Made by a program: the position numbers and the translations under genes
From: Ciona savignyi
Taxonomy: Eukaryota; Chordata; Ascidiacea; Phlebobranchia; Cionidae
Assembly (NCBI GenBank): GCA_000149265.1
Contig: CH003351.1
Coordinates: 1-64,000, forward strand
DNA length: 64,000 nt
Direction of reading: 5' to 3'
Notes under the pieces: generated by a model
Told to the model about the DNA's origin: nothing
Seen by the model: only the letters and a program-made list of their open reading frames with translations
The model's database searches: none
Shown: in pieces, positions 33,371-45,300 of the stretch
How the letters are laid out: the number at the start of each line of letters is the position of its first letter
Numbering within the stretch: the stretch's first letter is position 1

Positions 33371-36300
33371 TTAAGCACGAACATTGCAATCTATCCCTCC
33401 AAATCCGGAAGCACAGAGACATTTGCACAGCTTTCCGTTGTTTGTTACAACAACTGCCCCATTATTCGCACATTTTCCCTTGCATTTGGAGAAGTTGTAT
33501 TCCTGCAGATAGTACACCAGAGCACGCTCCATGTTTCTACGTTTATGAGGCATAGAAAAGGGAACTGCCGCCGATATTGGTGAAAGCTAAAAAAGGAGAG
33601 TTTGGCTTAAATATAAACGAAGTGGCTGTACAGTAATTTACATCCGCCCGGTTGGTCTAGCGGTTAAGTGCGTCGCCTTTCAATCGAAAGGTTGCAGATG
33701 CGAAACTAATCGCTAGCTAGTCGGTTGTGTCCTTGGGCAAGGCACTTTACGGACATTTCCTGAACCCAGCGGATTAATGGGTTCTACTAAATTGAAGGAA
33801 CGTGTCTATCATATACAACACACTGCAATAGCTCCGGTAACCCGACGATGGGTGCAAGGTGATTTGACGATTGCCAATGTGATAACCCCCTTGGTTTTCC
33901 CATTCACGGGGATAAAGATGAACATTCTATCTTCTATCCTACATGGATTACAGCTGTTTTTCTTTGTTGATATAGCCTGAATGTAATAAAAATCTTTACC
34001 ATGTAGTCAATCACTGCTGGGTTGTTTTTGACGGTTTTCACCCATTCATTATAGTTTGCTTGGTTCGGAGATTTTGATGCGAAGAAACTCAAAGCAGCAG
34101 CCTTATCAGACGAGCCTCCAATAACATTAGAGACCGCATTGGTAGCAGATCGAGTAAAGCTTCCTAAAAAAAGTATTGGTTTGTTTTCGAACTTAATCAA
34201 TTTATGAATTAGTTGATGTATGGTATAATCAATATGCATAAATTTACATGTCTGTTGGAATGTCATGTCAACTTGATAGATAGCTTTATACAAACCTTTA
34301 TTTTTAATCGATAAGAAATTAGTTGAACACTTGGACCGAGCAGCACTTCCACCAAAACCCAAAAAACTGGTTGATGCTTCCTGACGCAAACAATTCTGTT
34401 GATCAACATTTGAAAGACCTGTGGTACACATCTACAATATCATTTACCGTCATGTTTATAAATAGGCTACTACAACTTTAAAATGCCATATATTTGCAAA
34501 AGATACCGAAGTCTGGAAATAACTATAAAGCCAGTATTTCACATCTCAGACTTTAGTAATGTTGGGTTTTGACCCTACACTTTTGAAATTATTTAACTTA
34601 AATGACATTCCATGCTAAAGCATTTACCTGATGATCTCAAAGCAGACTTCGAGTATCGGTATACATACTCATACTTTCCACCAAGGACACCGCTTGAGTA
34701 ATAGTGACTACCAAAATCTGAAATAACTTCTGCATACTTGGTATAGTCAAAATCGTCAGGTAACTCTTTTAATCTCAGCTGGAATTGGTATGATAGTATA
34801 AAGCTTCGGCGTATCATTCTGTATAAAATAATGTTGGATTAGATAAAATATTAATTTGTAAGACCTTAAAAGATATCACATCATATTGTGTATTTATGGT
34901 TCATTACGTTTCACGTACTTGAAAGTGGCAACCTGGATCTTGCTGGTTACTCTGAAAAATTTTGAATCAGAGTTTGTTCCGTAATCTATTACCAATTTTG
35001 TATTTTGGCTATTGGACCCGGAAGACTTTGCAGATAAACTAAATATATCTTTATCTGCGCAGAAATATGATTAAAGTATAAAATAACAAATTAAGTAAAA
35101 TATTTAACCTACAGGAATATGATGCACTGGCATCCAATTTCCGTTGGTATGTTGACCTTTCATCCAGAAAATAATCTCGAGACGATTCATAAGATTTCAC
35201 TGCAAACGCTGTGTCCACACGAACCTGTATGTTGCACAATAAATTCAAACCCTTTTCAAAAAAATATCTGTATCACAATTAAATCAGTCAATTTTTGAAC
35301 TAAAGTTTACATTGCATGGTAATTCGATAGGTTTGACTTTAAATTAACACTAATATGTGCGATATGTTACAAAATTAGCATTGTATACGAACTTGGAATC
35401 TATAAGATTGAATATTCGCTGGAGATCTAAAGCGTTTCCCAAGTTCACCACTTCGAACAGTCATGCAACGCCCATTGTACTTGTCATTGTCCAATAGTCT
35501 TCCCTCCTCCCTCAGTTTTGTGATGTCATAACTACAACAGAGATAAAAGAATAGTTGTAATAGTCTTGCAACTGTCTGACTAATTAAGATTTTAATTTAA
35601 CTTTGTGTTAATAAATGTATATATACATAAACCACATGAAGACTATATATAGTTTACCATAACTGATTATCTGTATTCTTAATAGGTTTAGGACTATTTA
35701 TACATGGCCGGATTTACAACACTTTTTGTTGCAAAAATACAAAATAACAAAATTTACATTTTTCCTTCCCAGGAATCCGGTTACTTCCCAGTTCCCAGTG
35801 CCTATTAACGTAACCTTATTAATTTGCATAAAATAATATGGTTTCTATTTTGCATATTACTGCAAGCCTTTGTGTTATTATTTCCTGGCATATGCAAAAC
35901 CCACCCTGATCCAGCAATGTCGATATTTGGGATCCCAACGTAGGTTCTTCTGCACGGAGATTGGGTTCTAGAACAATCATCCTCGTCGGAGAAGTCCGAG
36001 CAATCACCATCACCGTTGCACCGAAGCCGTTTGGAAATGCAGCCGAGTCCTACACAGTACGAAGCATATAAACCAGAATATAGAGGTTACCGAGTTAATA
36101 AATTATATCTTGACACTTTGTTATGTTACCCTTATACATTGTAATTTAAATCATAAACTTTACCTTTATTATTGAATCCTAAAAAATGTGACATTATATA
36201 TTCATTCTAGCCCTCAAATTAATATTGGGAAAATGCAGCTACTAACAGTATAGTAGTTTGATCTATATGCCTACAAAATATATAATATTTTATTATAAAA

Positions 36301-37460
36301 TTTTAGTTTGTTACAATTATATTCCAGTTTTGGTCATTATAAATAAAATTATAGTATGTATGATGAGTCTATAGTCTTAATTACATGGTGTTAAAAACAA
36401 AAGGCAAAAAATCATAAACATAACACAGGTCGAAAGCAAAATATTGAGATATCAGATTTGTTATACAGTACTTTGTATAAAAAAAGAGAAGGAATTGTTT
36501 TAAATGAATCATGAAACCAATAGTTCTTGTAAACCTATTTTATCTGAAATTATAAAAGTTTTACCATCAAGGCATGAAAACATGTTTTGGGGGCAAGTTC
36601 TAACAATGCATGTCTTTTGTGTGGTGCAGAAATAATCGGACAGTGCTCTAGTCCCTGGACACTGTGCGCCTCCAAACATAGCAGGTGTTGTGATGTTTCT
36701 CGCACGACTCTGTTATACATCGGGGAAAACAAATTTAAGTTAGATGTTATTACAAACCTGGTATGAACTAACTCCCTTTTTATATAAAAAAAATTGAAAC
36801 AAGAAAAATGTGACTTAGGTTAGTAAAAATATTTAATTGATAAATACTTAAAAGAATAATTTATTAAATAACAACTATGTTGTTAGTTACCCTTCCTCCA
36901 GGAAAACATGGGTCACATGGCGACCATGTACCCCAGTTGCCCCATTTGCAGGTGACAGGTACAGGACACGGCTGGGTGTAGCATCGTCGTGTTTCAGTTA
37001 AGTGTGGACACCCACGACCCCCGTGTTGCGGGTGTCGAATAATTGTCCTTGTTCGCGTTGATACTCCTCCTCCACAAGTCAAGGAACATCCTGACCACTG
37101 CATCCACGGTGAAGTCTAGAGGAAATAACGAATGACAAATATTGCCGCAACAAGAAATAGTAGGCAGATTCGTTATCCCATTTGAAATATACTAAAAATA
37201 TAGGGTAGGCCTTCCTGTCTATTTCAAAAGTGGTAAAACTTTATTCATTACAACAAGAGTTGATCAGTTTAAATTTGACCAACTAACAAAACTTATAAGC
37301 AAAAGACATCTTATGTCCACAAGTGTTTGAAATAACTTACCGCGCAGTGAATTGCTGGTGGAGCACGTCGTCGACGTCTTCTTCTTCTCCAACCATGGCT
37401 TTCAAATGTCAAAAATATAACCACAAGCAAAACTACCAACACTGTATAAGACGGCTTCAT
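33371..37460 (-). CDS. C6: complement C6-like MACPF protein, short form
   Basis: C6 family proteins join the membrane attack complex. Eleven exons, complement(37341-37460, 36891-37115, 36565-36709, 35905-36049, 35393-35531, 35109-35224, 34919-35038, 34628-34818, 34296-34418, 34000-34163, 33371-33586), 567 aa, secreted. Order: signal peptide (MKPSYTVLVVLLVVIFLTF), eight consecutive arginines (25-32), TSP1 (WSGCSLTCGGG), second TSP1 (WGTWSPC), LDLa (CNGDGDCSDFSDEDDC), MACPF domain with the signature FGSHYYSSGVLGG near residues 372-384, then a C-terminal EGF-like module (CKGKCANNGA, CASGFGGIDC). The third TSP1, CCP and FIM modules of vertebrate C6 (over 900 aa) are missing, as described for ascidian C6-like proteins. 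A SINE lies in the last intron. Confidence 0.94.
33644..33941 (+). mobile_element. main-family SINE, essentially full length
   Basis: The best reference copy in the window. The head GGTTGGTCTAGCGGTTAAGT with GGTTGCAGATGCGAAACT resembles tRNA A and B boxes. The core GCTAGCTAGTCGGTTGTGTC follows and the tail ends in CTATCTTCTATCCTAC. It sits in the last intron of the C6-like gene, on the opposite strand to it. Confidence 0.92.
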
Positions 37461-38861
37461 TGCGATGAAATGTTAATGGTTAAACTAGCGGATTCACCAG
37501 GTGCACAGCTTTTATTGGGTCGTTCCAAAATGGATACCATCTTTGAAAACCGAGGAAAACTATTCTTCCTGAATTAATTTGCATATTGCTGAAGGATTAC
37601 CTGATACTGATTGGAATAGTAAGAAATATTTTGCCTAAATTTACATACACTGCGGTCTGCGGTGGATGATCGGTTGATCCATATGGATGGATTTCTTGCT
37701 CCATTTAGTATAAAGCTCTGTAATACAAAATACACCGCAAACTAATAAATCCACTCAATTATTCACATCTACATGAGTGTAGTGGTTTTAGAAGTGTTGG
37801 ATTCCATGATTAGAAGTTCAATTTGCTTCAAACTTAATCATTAAAATAGACTGACATGGGAATTTTGTGTGCCTCTACATAGTAACATATTATGTACCAA
37901 CCCATAAATTGCATTGGCTGTATCTAACTCTAATAATACCAGAAAGTACCAAGTCATAAATACACCTAATCGTGAACCAAACTTATAAAAGACTGCTGTG
38001 TTGCTGAAATCAGCAAAAAAATGAAATTTAAGATGCAAAAGCACTCAGAACTTAACCATCAATTACAGCTTACCTAGGTCAAGCAAGCAGGTGATTCGAA
38101 AAGTAAAGCATGGAAGCAATAGCCGTTAGCAGGGATCGAAATGGGAAGTACAGTGTTTCCAAATAAAAATTATATACAAAATCAAATGCTTACATATAAT
38201 ATGATTTAATCCTGCTATCCACTAATGACTGTCTGCTTGACCTTTCGTATATCCTTGTCCATGGTATTACAGCTAGAAGTTACGTTCCTTTTTGTATGGG
38301 TGAATATATCACAAACAGAATTCCCAATTATTCAGAAATTCAAAAAAATAGTTCATAGTTTGTCTCTTTTGCATTCTATTTTGATTTATGTTAGTTTTGA
38401 GGTGTTTTATACATTTGGTCAGTCAGAAAGGGGGGGGGGCGGGTATTTCAAACAATAAATTGTGATCTTGTACTCGATCAAGTCATGTTAGGTTACATTT
38501 GTGAAAAGTTCACTTTGATTTAATATTACAGGTGGATAAGATGACTCCCCGTGTGTTTGTTGACAAGATGTTACATCTTTGGTAAGTGGACTAATTATTA
38601 TGCGACAAAATTAAATTAAAATTGTATAGTTTTCTTTGAACGCTATGATCACTAGATAATAAAACACTTAAAAAGGTTATTTGTCTTTCGTGTGTTAAGA
38701 TTGTCATTTGGGCTAAAACTCTTTTTAGACAAGATGATTTTTAGACAATTTAAAGACCAACAAGGCACTCATGTCATTCATTTGATAACACATACTTTTA
38801 CAATGTGGGGTATTAAGTAAAAATGATTACCTTTTTTTAAAAAAGTTGTCTGACTGATTAA

Positions 38862-39140
38862 TCTGGTGGAATAATGCGCCGACTTTAAACCGAATGGGCT
38901 GCAGGCTCTAAACTGGTTACTAGCTAGTTGGTTGTGTCCTTTGGCAAGTCACTTAACATAACTTGCCTGAATCCAGTGTGGGTTTAACCAAATTAAAAAA
39001 ACTTGTGAATCATAAACAACACAATGCAATAACTAAGGTAACCCAACAGTTGGCTCAAGATGATCTGACGATTTTTCCGTGTGTTACCACAATTACCTAA
39101 GTGTTACAAACTTGTTTTTTTCCATTTCCTCATGAATATC
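38862..39140 (+). mobile_element. main-family SINE, diverged
   Basis: Recognisable through TAATCTGGTGGAATAATGCG, CTAGCTAGTTGGTTGTGTCC, ACACAATGCAATAACTAAGG and CCTCATGAATATC. More diverged than the copy at 33644. Confidence 0.75.
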
Positions 39141-39164
39141 TTATACTAAACGGACACAACTAGT

Positions 39165-39345
39165 TTACAGAAAACAGAAGTTCAGAAATTGATACTAATT
39201 CACAGAAATTACAAAAATACAGAATTACAGAAATAATCCATTTCTAATTTACAGAAACACAGAAGAAAAATACTAAAAACAGAAAACGGAAATACATGCA
39301 AACCTGTTCTGGGTTATATTATTATTGACGGAAATGTCCCAAATT
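39165..39345 (+). repeat. CAGAAA-rich dispersed repeat
   Basis: Shares the ordered blocks ATTTACAGAAACACAG, AAACCTGTTCTGGGTT and a downstream GGAAATGTCCC-like block with 16160-16345. Unknown class. Confidence 0.6.
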
Positions 39346-39784
39346 TACGGTAAATTGCTCCTGTAGTATTTAGAGGCACCGGTAAATAACCGATTCTTTT
39401 TTCTGTAACTTATTTGGAACACGGAATAACGTATGGCAAAATACGGGAATCCCCCCAGTATAAAACCTTCAGTTTAATTTTGTTTTCTTTCTTTATTATA
39501 TTTAAGAAGAATGGTACACGTCAGGAAGGCATAAAAAACGGCAAAACAATTTTTGTCATTGAATACCCACGGTACAACAAGAAAAGAACAACAGGATTAA
39601 ACCCCTTATATTAGGAAAATATTAATGTTTATCCGTAAATGGAATAACGGTATGGGCGTTAACAAACAATTAATCTTTAAGCCCGATGCACACTTAGAGC
39701 GATGCGGGCGACGGCGATAAAGTGAAAGCGAACGAATGATTATAACAAAATTCCCCATTATTCTACTGATTTCATACAAACTCA

Positions 39785-39835
39785 GTTAAATGCCTTGCAC
39801 GAGGACACGACCTACTAGCTATTAGTGACCATTTT
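39785..39835 (-). mobile_element. main-family SINE fragment
   Basis: Short reverse piece: AATGCCTTGCACGAGGACAC then CTACTAGCTATTAGTGACCA. Confidence 0.55.
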
Positions 39836-40874
39836 CTAACAAATTGTGGAAGAAAACTTCCATCAAAAATTAATAATATTTAAACTTTCTATAAAAGTGT
39901 GCAAGCACGACCCAGTACCGAGAAGGGTTTATAAGACTAAAGTGTTAAAACAACAAAAATGAAATTAAACCGATGTTTAGAATCCGTTTCAAAACACACT
40001 TAATAAGGCATAACATTAAACTTGATGCAAAGTCATATTAGCTACCATATTTGTTTTTCCCGATATGATTATTAGCCTATTTCTCGATTATTTTGCACAA
40101 ACGACACGTTTGTCAAATTGGCTGCGGTATCAGAGTTCGATAGGTATATGGTCGGATGGAAGAAAAAGTTTATGAATGAGCAGGGGCGATACGTTTTGAT
40201 CACTGGGAGACGACAACGAAGCATTGAATCACTGGAAGAAATGATCCTGATGAGGAAGATGTTTGTAACCATCGAGATTTTTATGTTTTGGTTTACTTTA
40301 CGTAAATTTAAAACAATTGAAAAGCCATCAACGTTGTTTTGGGAACTCATCAACATATAATTACACTTTCAAGAGGTCGCGTGAAAATCATATTTTGGGG
40401 TGTTAAAACAAACATAATTTCACTAGATGACGCATAGTGTACTTGGTATTTCTGACGTCATAACTAATAATTTTGTTGCTGGGAACCATAAGCTAAAAAC
40501 TTAACATTACGTTCGTGTGAAAGTTAACAGTATATTTTTATTTTTGTTATAACACCATTAAATAAATTTTAATCTAAATACACGTGTGTGAACATACTTT
40601 TATTTAAAACTGTAGTTTTCGTATATTTAGTACTGTATTTTTTTAAGTGTACAGTTCAAACAAATAAGACTGTTTTTCCGTTTGACTATCTAAATATTTG
40701 TGAATTTAGTGGCGTAATTTCCTTGCTATTGCTATGTTTGTCTAAATATAAATGGGTAACATTATAAAAAAAAACTTGTATATAACCAGTTGTTAATCGT
40801 AATCTTTATTAGCATCTAGTCTAGTTTACAATTATTATTTGGCATCTTTAGTACCAATCTTCCTTCAAGATCTT

Positions 40875-41000
40875 GTTAGAATGGCTATACTTTGGGCTAT
40901 TGTAGTGTGCAATATATCCTGTACACATTGCTACCCATTATTACATAGAATTCAAAAAACAACTTCCCAAGGACACAATTGACTAGCTGGAGACTAGTCA
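40875..41000 (-). mobile_element. main-family SINE fragment, degenerate
   Basis: Reverse copy recognised by GGCTATTGTAGTGTGCAATA and CCAAGGACACAATTGACTAG. Confidence 0.55.
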
Positions 41001-41095
41001 TTGACCAACAACCCTTCTGCTGACAGTCCGACTCACTACTAGACATAATATATTATATAAAGTTACTGTACTTTTCCAGTATAAGTACTATGGTA

Positions 41096-41388
41096 CCCTA
41101 TTGGAAAGTTCGTTTTCTGTGCGCCGGATTTTGCGCCAACATTTTTTAACCTAAATTTTGCGCCACGCCAGTAATACTAATTTGCGCCACCACAAACAAA
41201 GTTGCATAATTTTTTAATAAAAAATTGAACTATAAACTTACAATGTCAAAAATACTGACATAAATAAAAGGAAGTGTAATCACGCCACGCCAGCATGATT
41301 TTTAGAGTTTTCTACGCCAATACCCGAAAAAGTAGCCCGTGCGCCGCGCCAGATATATCCGGCGCATCATACGAACTTTCCAGTAGGG
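41096..41388. mobile_element. 293-bp MITE with 8-bp target-site duplication
   Basis: The left end CCCTATTGGAAAGTTCG pairs with the right end (reverse complement CCCTACTGGAAAGTTCG), and the terminal inverted repeats run about 30 bp with GTGCGCCGGA/ATGCGCCGGA inside. The element is flanked by a perfect direct duplication CTATGGTA (41088-41095 and 41389-41396). Inside, TTTGCGCCA-like motifs recur several times. It codes for nothing. An 8-bp duplication fits hAT or Merlin superfamilies; the autonomous partner is not in this window. Confidence 0.88.
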
Positions 41389-42347
41389 CTATGGTACTTA
41401 CAACTTATATATAAAACAGGTAGGCTAGTGCAAATTAATTTAACTGGATTTTTGTTTAATTTCATATTATGTACAATAGAACCACACTAATATACATAAA
41501 TAAAAATTTCCACGATTTGTTTAAATTGGATATTTGGGTTGGTCTAATAGCCCCTTTACAGCACTGATAAGGTAAGTTTTTAACTTTGTTTTTAATTTAA
41601 ATTTTTTTATACTGATATGTTCTATATCCCAGTAATTTATATTTGAAAGGCGATTTAAAATGTCACTACCCTTTTTCTAACTTCCATTGGATTTTATGAC
41701 TCTGTCTGTTTGGGATACTTTTTCCCTGGGTTACTTATTTTTGAACTATCAGTTAAAACATAAAATTCAAAGTATTAAACATGTTAGTTCATATACTATA
41801 AATTTGCTGTTTTATAATGGCCTGGTCCTCAACAAAAAATTGTTTTATGAAATATATAATTTGTTTTCCTTTTGAATATAGTGTACTGACTGTTCTATTT
41901 TATTTGTAGTAAACGGTTAAATATACATATACAGTTGGTATAGTAAATGATAATTAACATAAGAAACCAAATATTTTAAAACATTACTAGTATCGATTAA
42001 TCGTGATGTGTAATTAGATTGCTGTAGTTAGATAAGGGTGCTTGACAAATTAATAAAAGTCCTTGACGTTATAAGTATATATATGAGTCATATTATTCGA
42101 TATCTGAATAATTATTTTTTTTTGAGGCAGAACTAATATTTATCGGCTGTGAATTTATGTTATTGGCAGTAGTTAACAAAGTCTTTTTTATAGCAAGAAT
42201 ATATAATACACACATTTTTATACTTTTTGGCAATTTGGCGAGTTCTAGACTTTATAGTTGTTAAGTGTGTATGTTTTTTTAGTACCAGTTTCCTAATTAG
42301 TTTCCACCTTTTTGATTAACCTTACTGCTCAGTGAGTTAATATCAAA

Positions 42348-45300
42348 ATGTCGCTAAACATTACTCCATCGAAGGTAAGGTTGTAATTGTGGGTGTACCT
42401 GAAGATCCAACTGTTTTTTTATATGTAGGTGCGATAAAATTCTTTAAACAATTTTGATATACTATATACCCATTAGTTCCTAGCGGTTATGGTAGTCTTG
42501 TCCTATTTGGTAAAAACAGATATGTATTATTTACTGCCTCTTTACAGAAATCCGAGCAGTTTTTCACAGGAAGGATGGCGGAGGCGGTAAAAGTTATTGT
42601 GCGATGTCGTCCTTTGAATGAAAGAGAAACAAAATTAAACTGCAAGGTTTTCCTATTTTCTACCAAGAATTACATGCAAAAATTATTGCTTTTAAGATCC
42701 TTTATAGAATATACTATAAGGCATACATATTGTACAGTAAATAGCAGTAATAGTACTATATTATCATGGTATATTTAACATTGTTGGTACCTGTAATATA
42801 TCTTTTAAATTAAAAAGGTAAATACGATGTTTTCTATACAACCTTTTTAGAACTTTTGTCCATTGTAAGTTTATGTAAAGCTCTTTATTTTGATTACCCA
42901 TGGTGATGAATATATACTACTGCTGCTGGCAACTAATATAATTAACTATACATTCCAGGTTTGCCTTGATTTGGTGGAAGAACGTGGAATGTGTTATATC
43001 AAGAAGCCTGGAAGCCAGGACCAAGCTCCTAAACAATTCACTTTTGATGGCGCATATTACACTGGTTCAACCACTGAGCAAATTTATAACGACATTGCGT
43101 ATCCACTGGTTGAGGTGTTTGTGCTTTATGTTTAATTTGATATTAATCAATATGTTATATGTCTGTGGGGAAGTTTGAGCATAAGCATGCGAGGTACTTA
43201 AGTGCCCAAGTTCGCTAACCACTTTATCCTTACATACCCATTTGACTATACAGTTAATTATTACTTTTTTAATTTTCACCTTCACATACACAAAGACTGT
43301 GCGTGGCCATCCACAATACTTTATTTGTTGATACCTTTTGTTTGTTGATTTACTTGGCTATTGTGAAATCCTAATTAAGGTTAGTGTTGTAACATTGTCA
43401 TTTTAATCCACGGTTGTATTTGCTATCTGTTTTAGTTAATAGCCCAGTTAACCATAAATTATTCATTTCTAGTAGTGTCAGGCTGTGGACTGTCTTCAGA
43501 AATTAGTTGGTAACAGGTGCAGTTTAAATGCCATTTAATATCCCACCTGTAAAAGATTTTGTGATCACTGTTAAATTACTCTAAACATTTTCAGTTAAGA
43601 CTGTGACTTAATAGTTCACATGTTTTCATTATAACTTCAAAAAGAGGGATGTAATAAATTGACCTCAAAATGAAGAATATATAAATTCAAACCATCAAGT
43701 TAAAATTGTTATTTGATAAATATAGTAAAACAGTTTTTTTTATTCCAATATAGGGTGTTGTCGAAGGGTACAATGGAACAGTTTTCGCTTATGGACAGAC
43801 TGGCTGTGGGAAGTCATTCAGCATGCAGGGAGTTGATAATCCCTCTACACAGAGGGGGATAATACCAAGAGCTTTTCAACATATATTTGAGAGCATTTCA
43901 GTGAGTGGGAAATACCTAATTTCTTTAATTCTGTTAACACTTAATATACTGTTTTTTTAACAATATTATCTTCAGATAGAAAACAATAATAAATTTAGGC
44001 ATTGTTTGAATCAGTTGCACTTAACAGAGTTTTTAGGGCATAATACCCCGATAAGGCAAATATTGTGGAAATTTTGGGTGAAAAGCAGGCATGTCATTTC
44101 GCACTGGCATTTCCCCAAAGGAGCTTCGAAATAAAACTTAGATAACATAAGTATTATTAGATAACATAATCTAGATATGCAGCAATGTTAGGTAATCAGG
44201 TGTAGAATAAAGGGATCTGACAAAAATACACCGATACTTCTTTAATTTAACATTAAAACTAATTTTGGTTTGGTAAATAACCCATTTGTTTATGCTTGCA
44301 CTAAAAAAACAACTTACAATCGGGTTAAAACTTTTCGGAATGTGAACATGGATAACCAGTTTGTTAAGTAAAGGACCTATTCGTTTCTGAATTTAAAAAA
44401 ATCCACACGCTCGGTGTATAAAGTATACCAATTGTGGTTAGGGACCGTGATTTCATAAACATATAGCTTACAAAATGTGTAGATAATAGTGGTTAAACAT
44501 CTAGTTTAAACTTTCTGGTTTAACTTTGTTTGAATGTGATGTATAATTTTTAAAATGTTTTCCAGGTTGCAGAGAATACAAAGTATTTAGTTCATGCATC
44601 TTACCTTGAAATTTACAATGAAGAAGTTCGCGATTTGCTCAGTCGAAATATTAAAGATAAATTGGAGGTAAAATGTTTAAAATCTATTGTAATAAATTTT
44701 GGTCAGTATGAGAATACTAGGTTGTTAAAGGGATTATATTTTTTAAAACAAATCTGTTCTACAAAAGAAATAATATTACAACTTAAAATGTAAAAAAATG
44801 ATTATATAACTTTAATATAATTGACTGTTCTAATTGCAATCATTTATATTCAGCAAGACTTGTGAAAAGTAAGTTAAAAGTTAAAATAGAAGTAAAATAA
44901 TTTTCCATCTGGTAAGTGTTGCTTGTTATATTGGAATTGCATATACACATTGGTGAATATGATATATTAGCAATGAAATTTTAAATTAACTAATATGAGC
45001 ATTTTATCAGTTAAAAGAGCATCCAGACAGAGGAGTTTATGTGAAAGAGTTGCTGAAACAACCAGTAAGCAATGTAACAGAGTGTGAACAGATCATGGCA
45101 TTTGGTTGGAAGAATAGATCTGTTGGTGCTACACTCATGAATGCCGACTCATCTAGATCGCATTCCATTTTCACAATTTACCTGGAGGCTTGTGATACAG
45201 GTAACTTAGCAATTTTATTCATAATACTTTGCGTATTTTTAAATACCGATACATTTTCAAAAATTGCTGACGAACCTTAGGTTTTTATTCCATATTTTAA

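Larger units (their letters stand above)
37461..42347. other. repeat-containing intergenic region
   Basis: Between the divergent C6-like and KIF17 genes, so both promoters are here. It holds SINE copies, the CAGAAA repeat and a MITE (listed). The open frames at 38225-38458 and 40118-40360 show no homology or codon evidence and are not called. Confidence 0.5.

Noticed and set aside
33777-33980. 67-aa open frame with relatives at 58393-58602 and 60989-61210
   Set aside because: These are translations of the main-family SINE in either orientation, not a protein family.
40072-40360. Overlapping open frames on both strands (94 and 80 aa)
   Set aside because: No family motif, splice context or neighbour supports either strand; mutually antisense frames of this size occur by chance.
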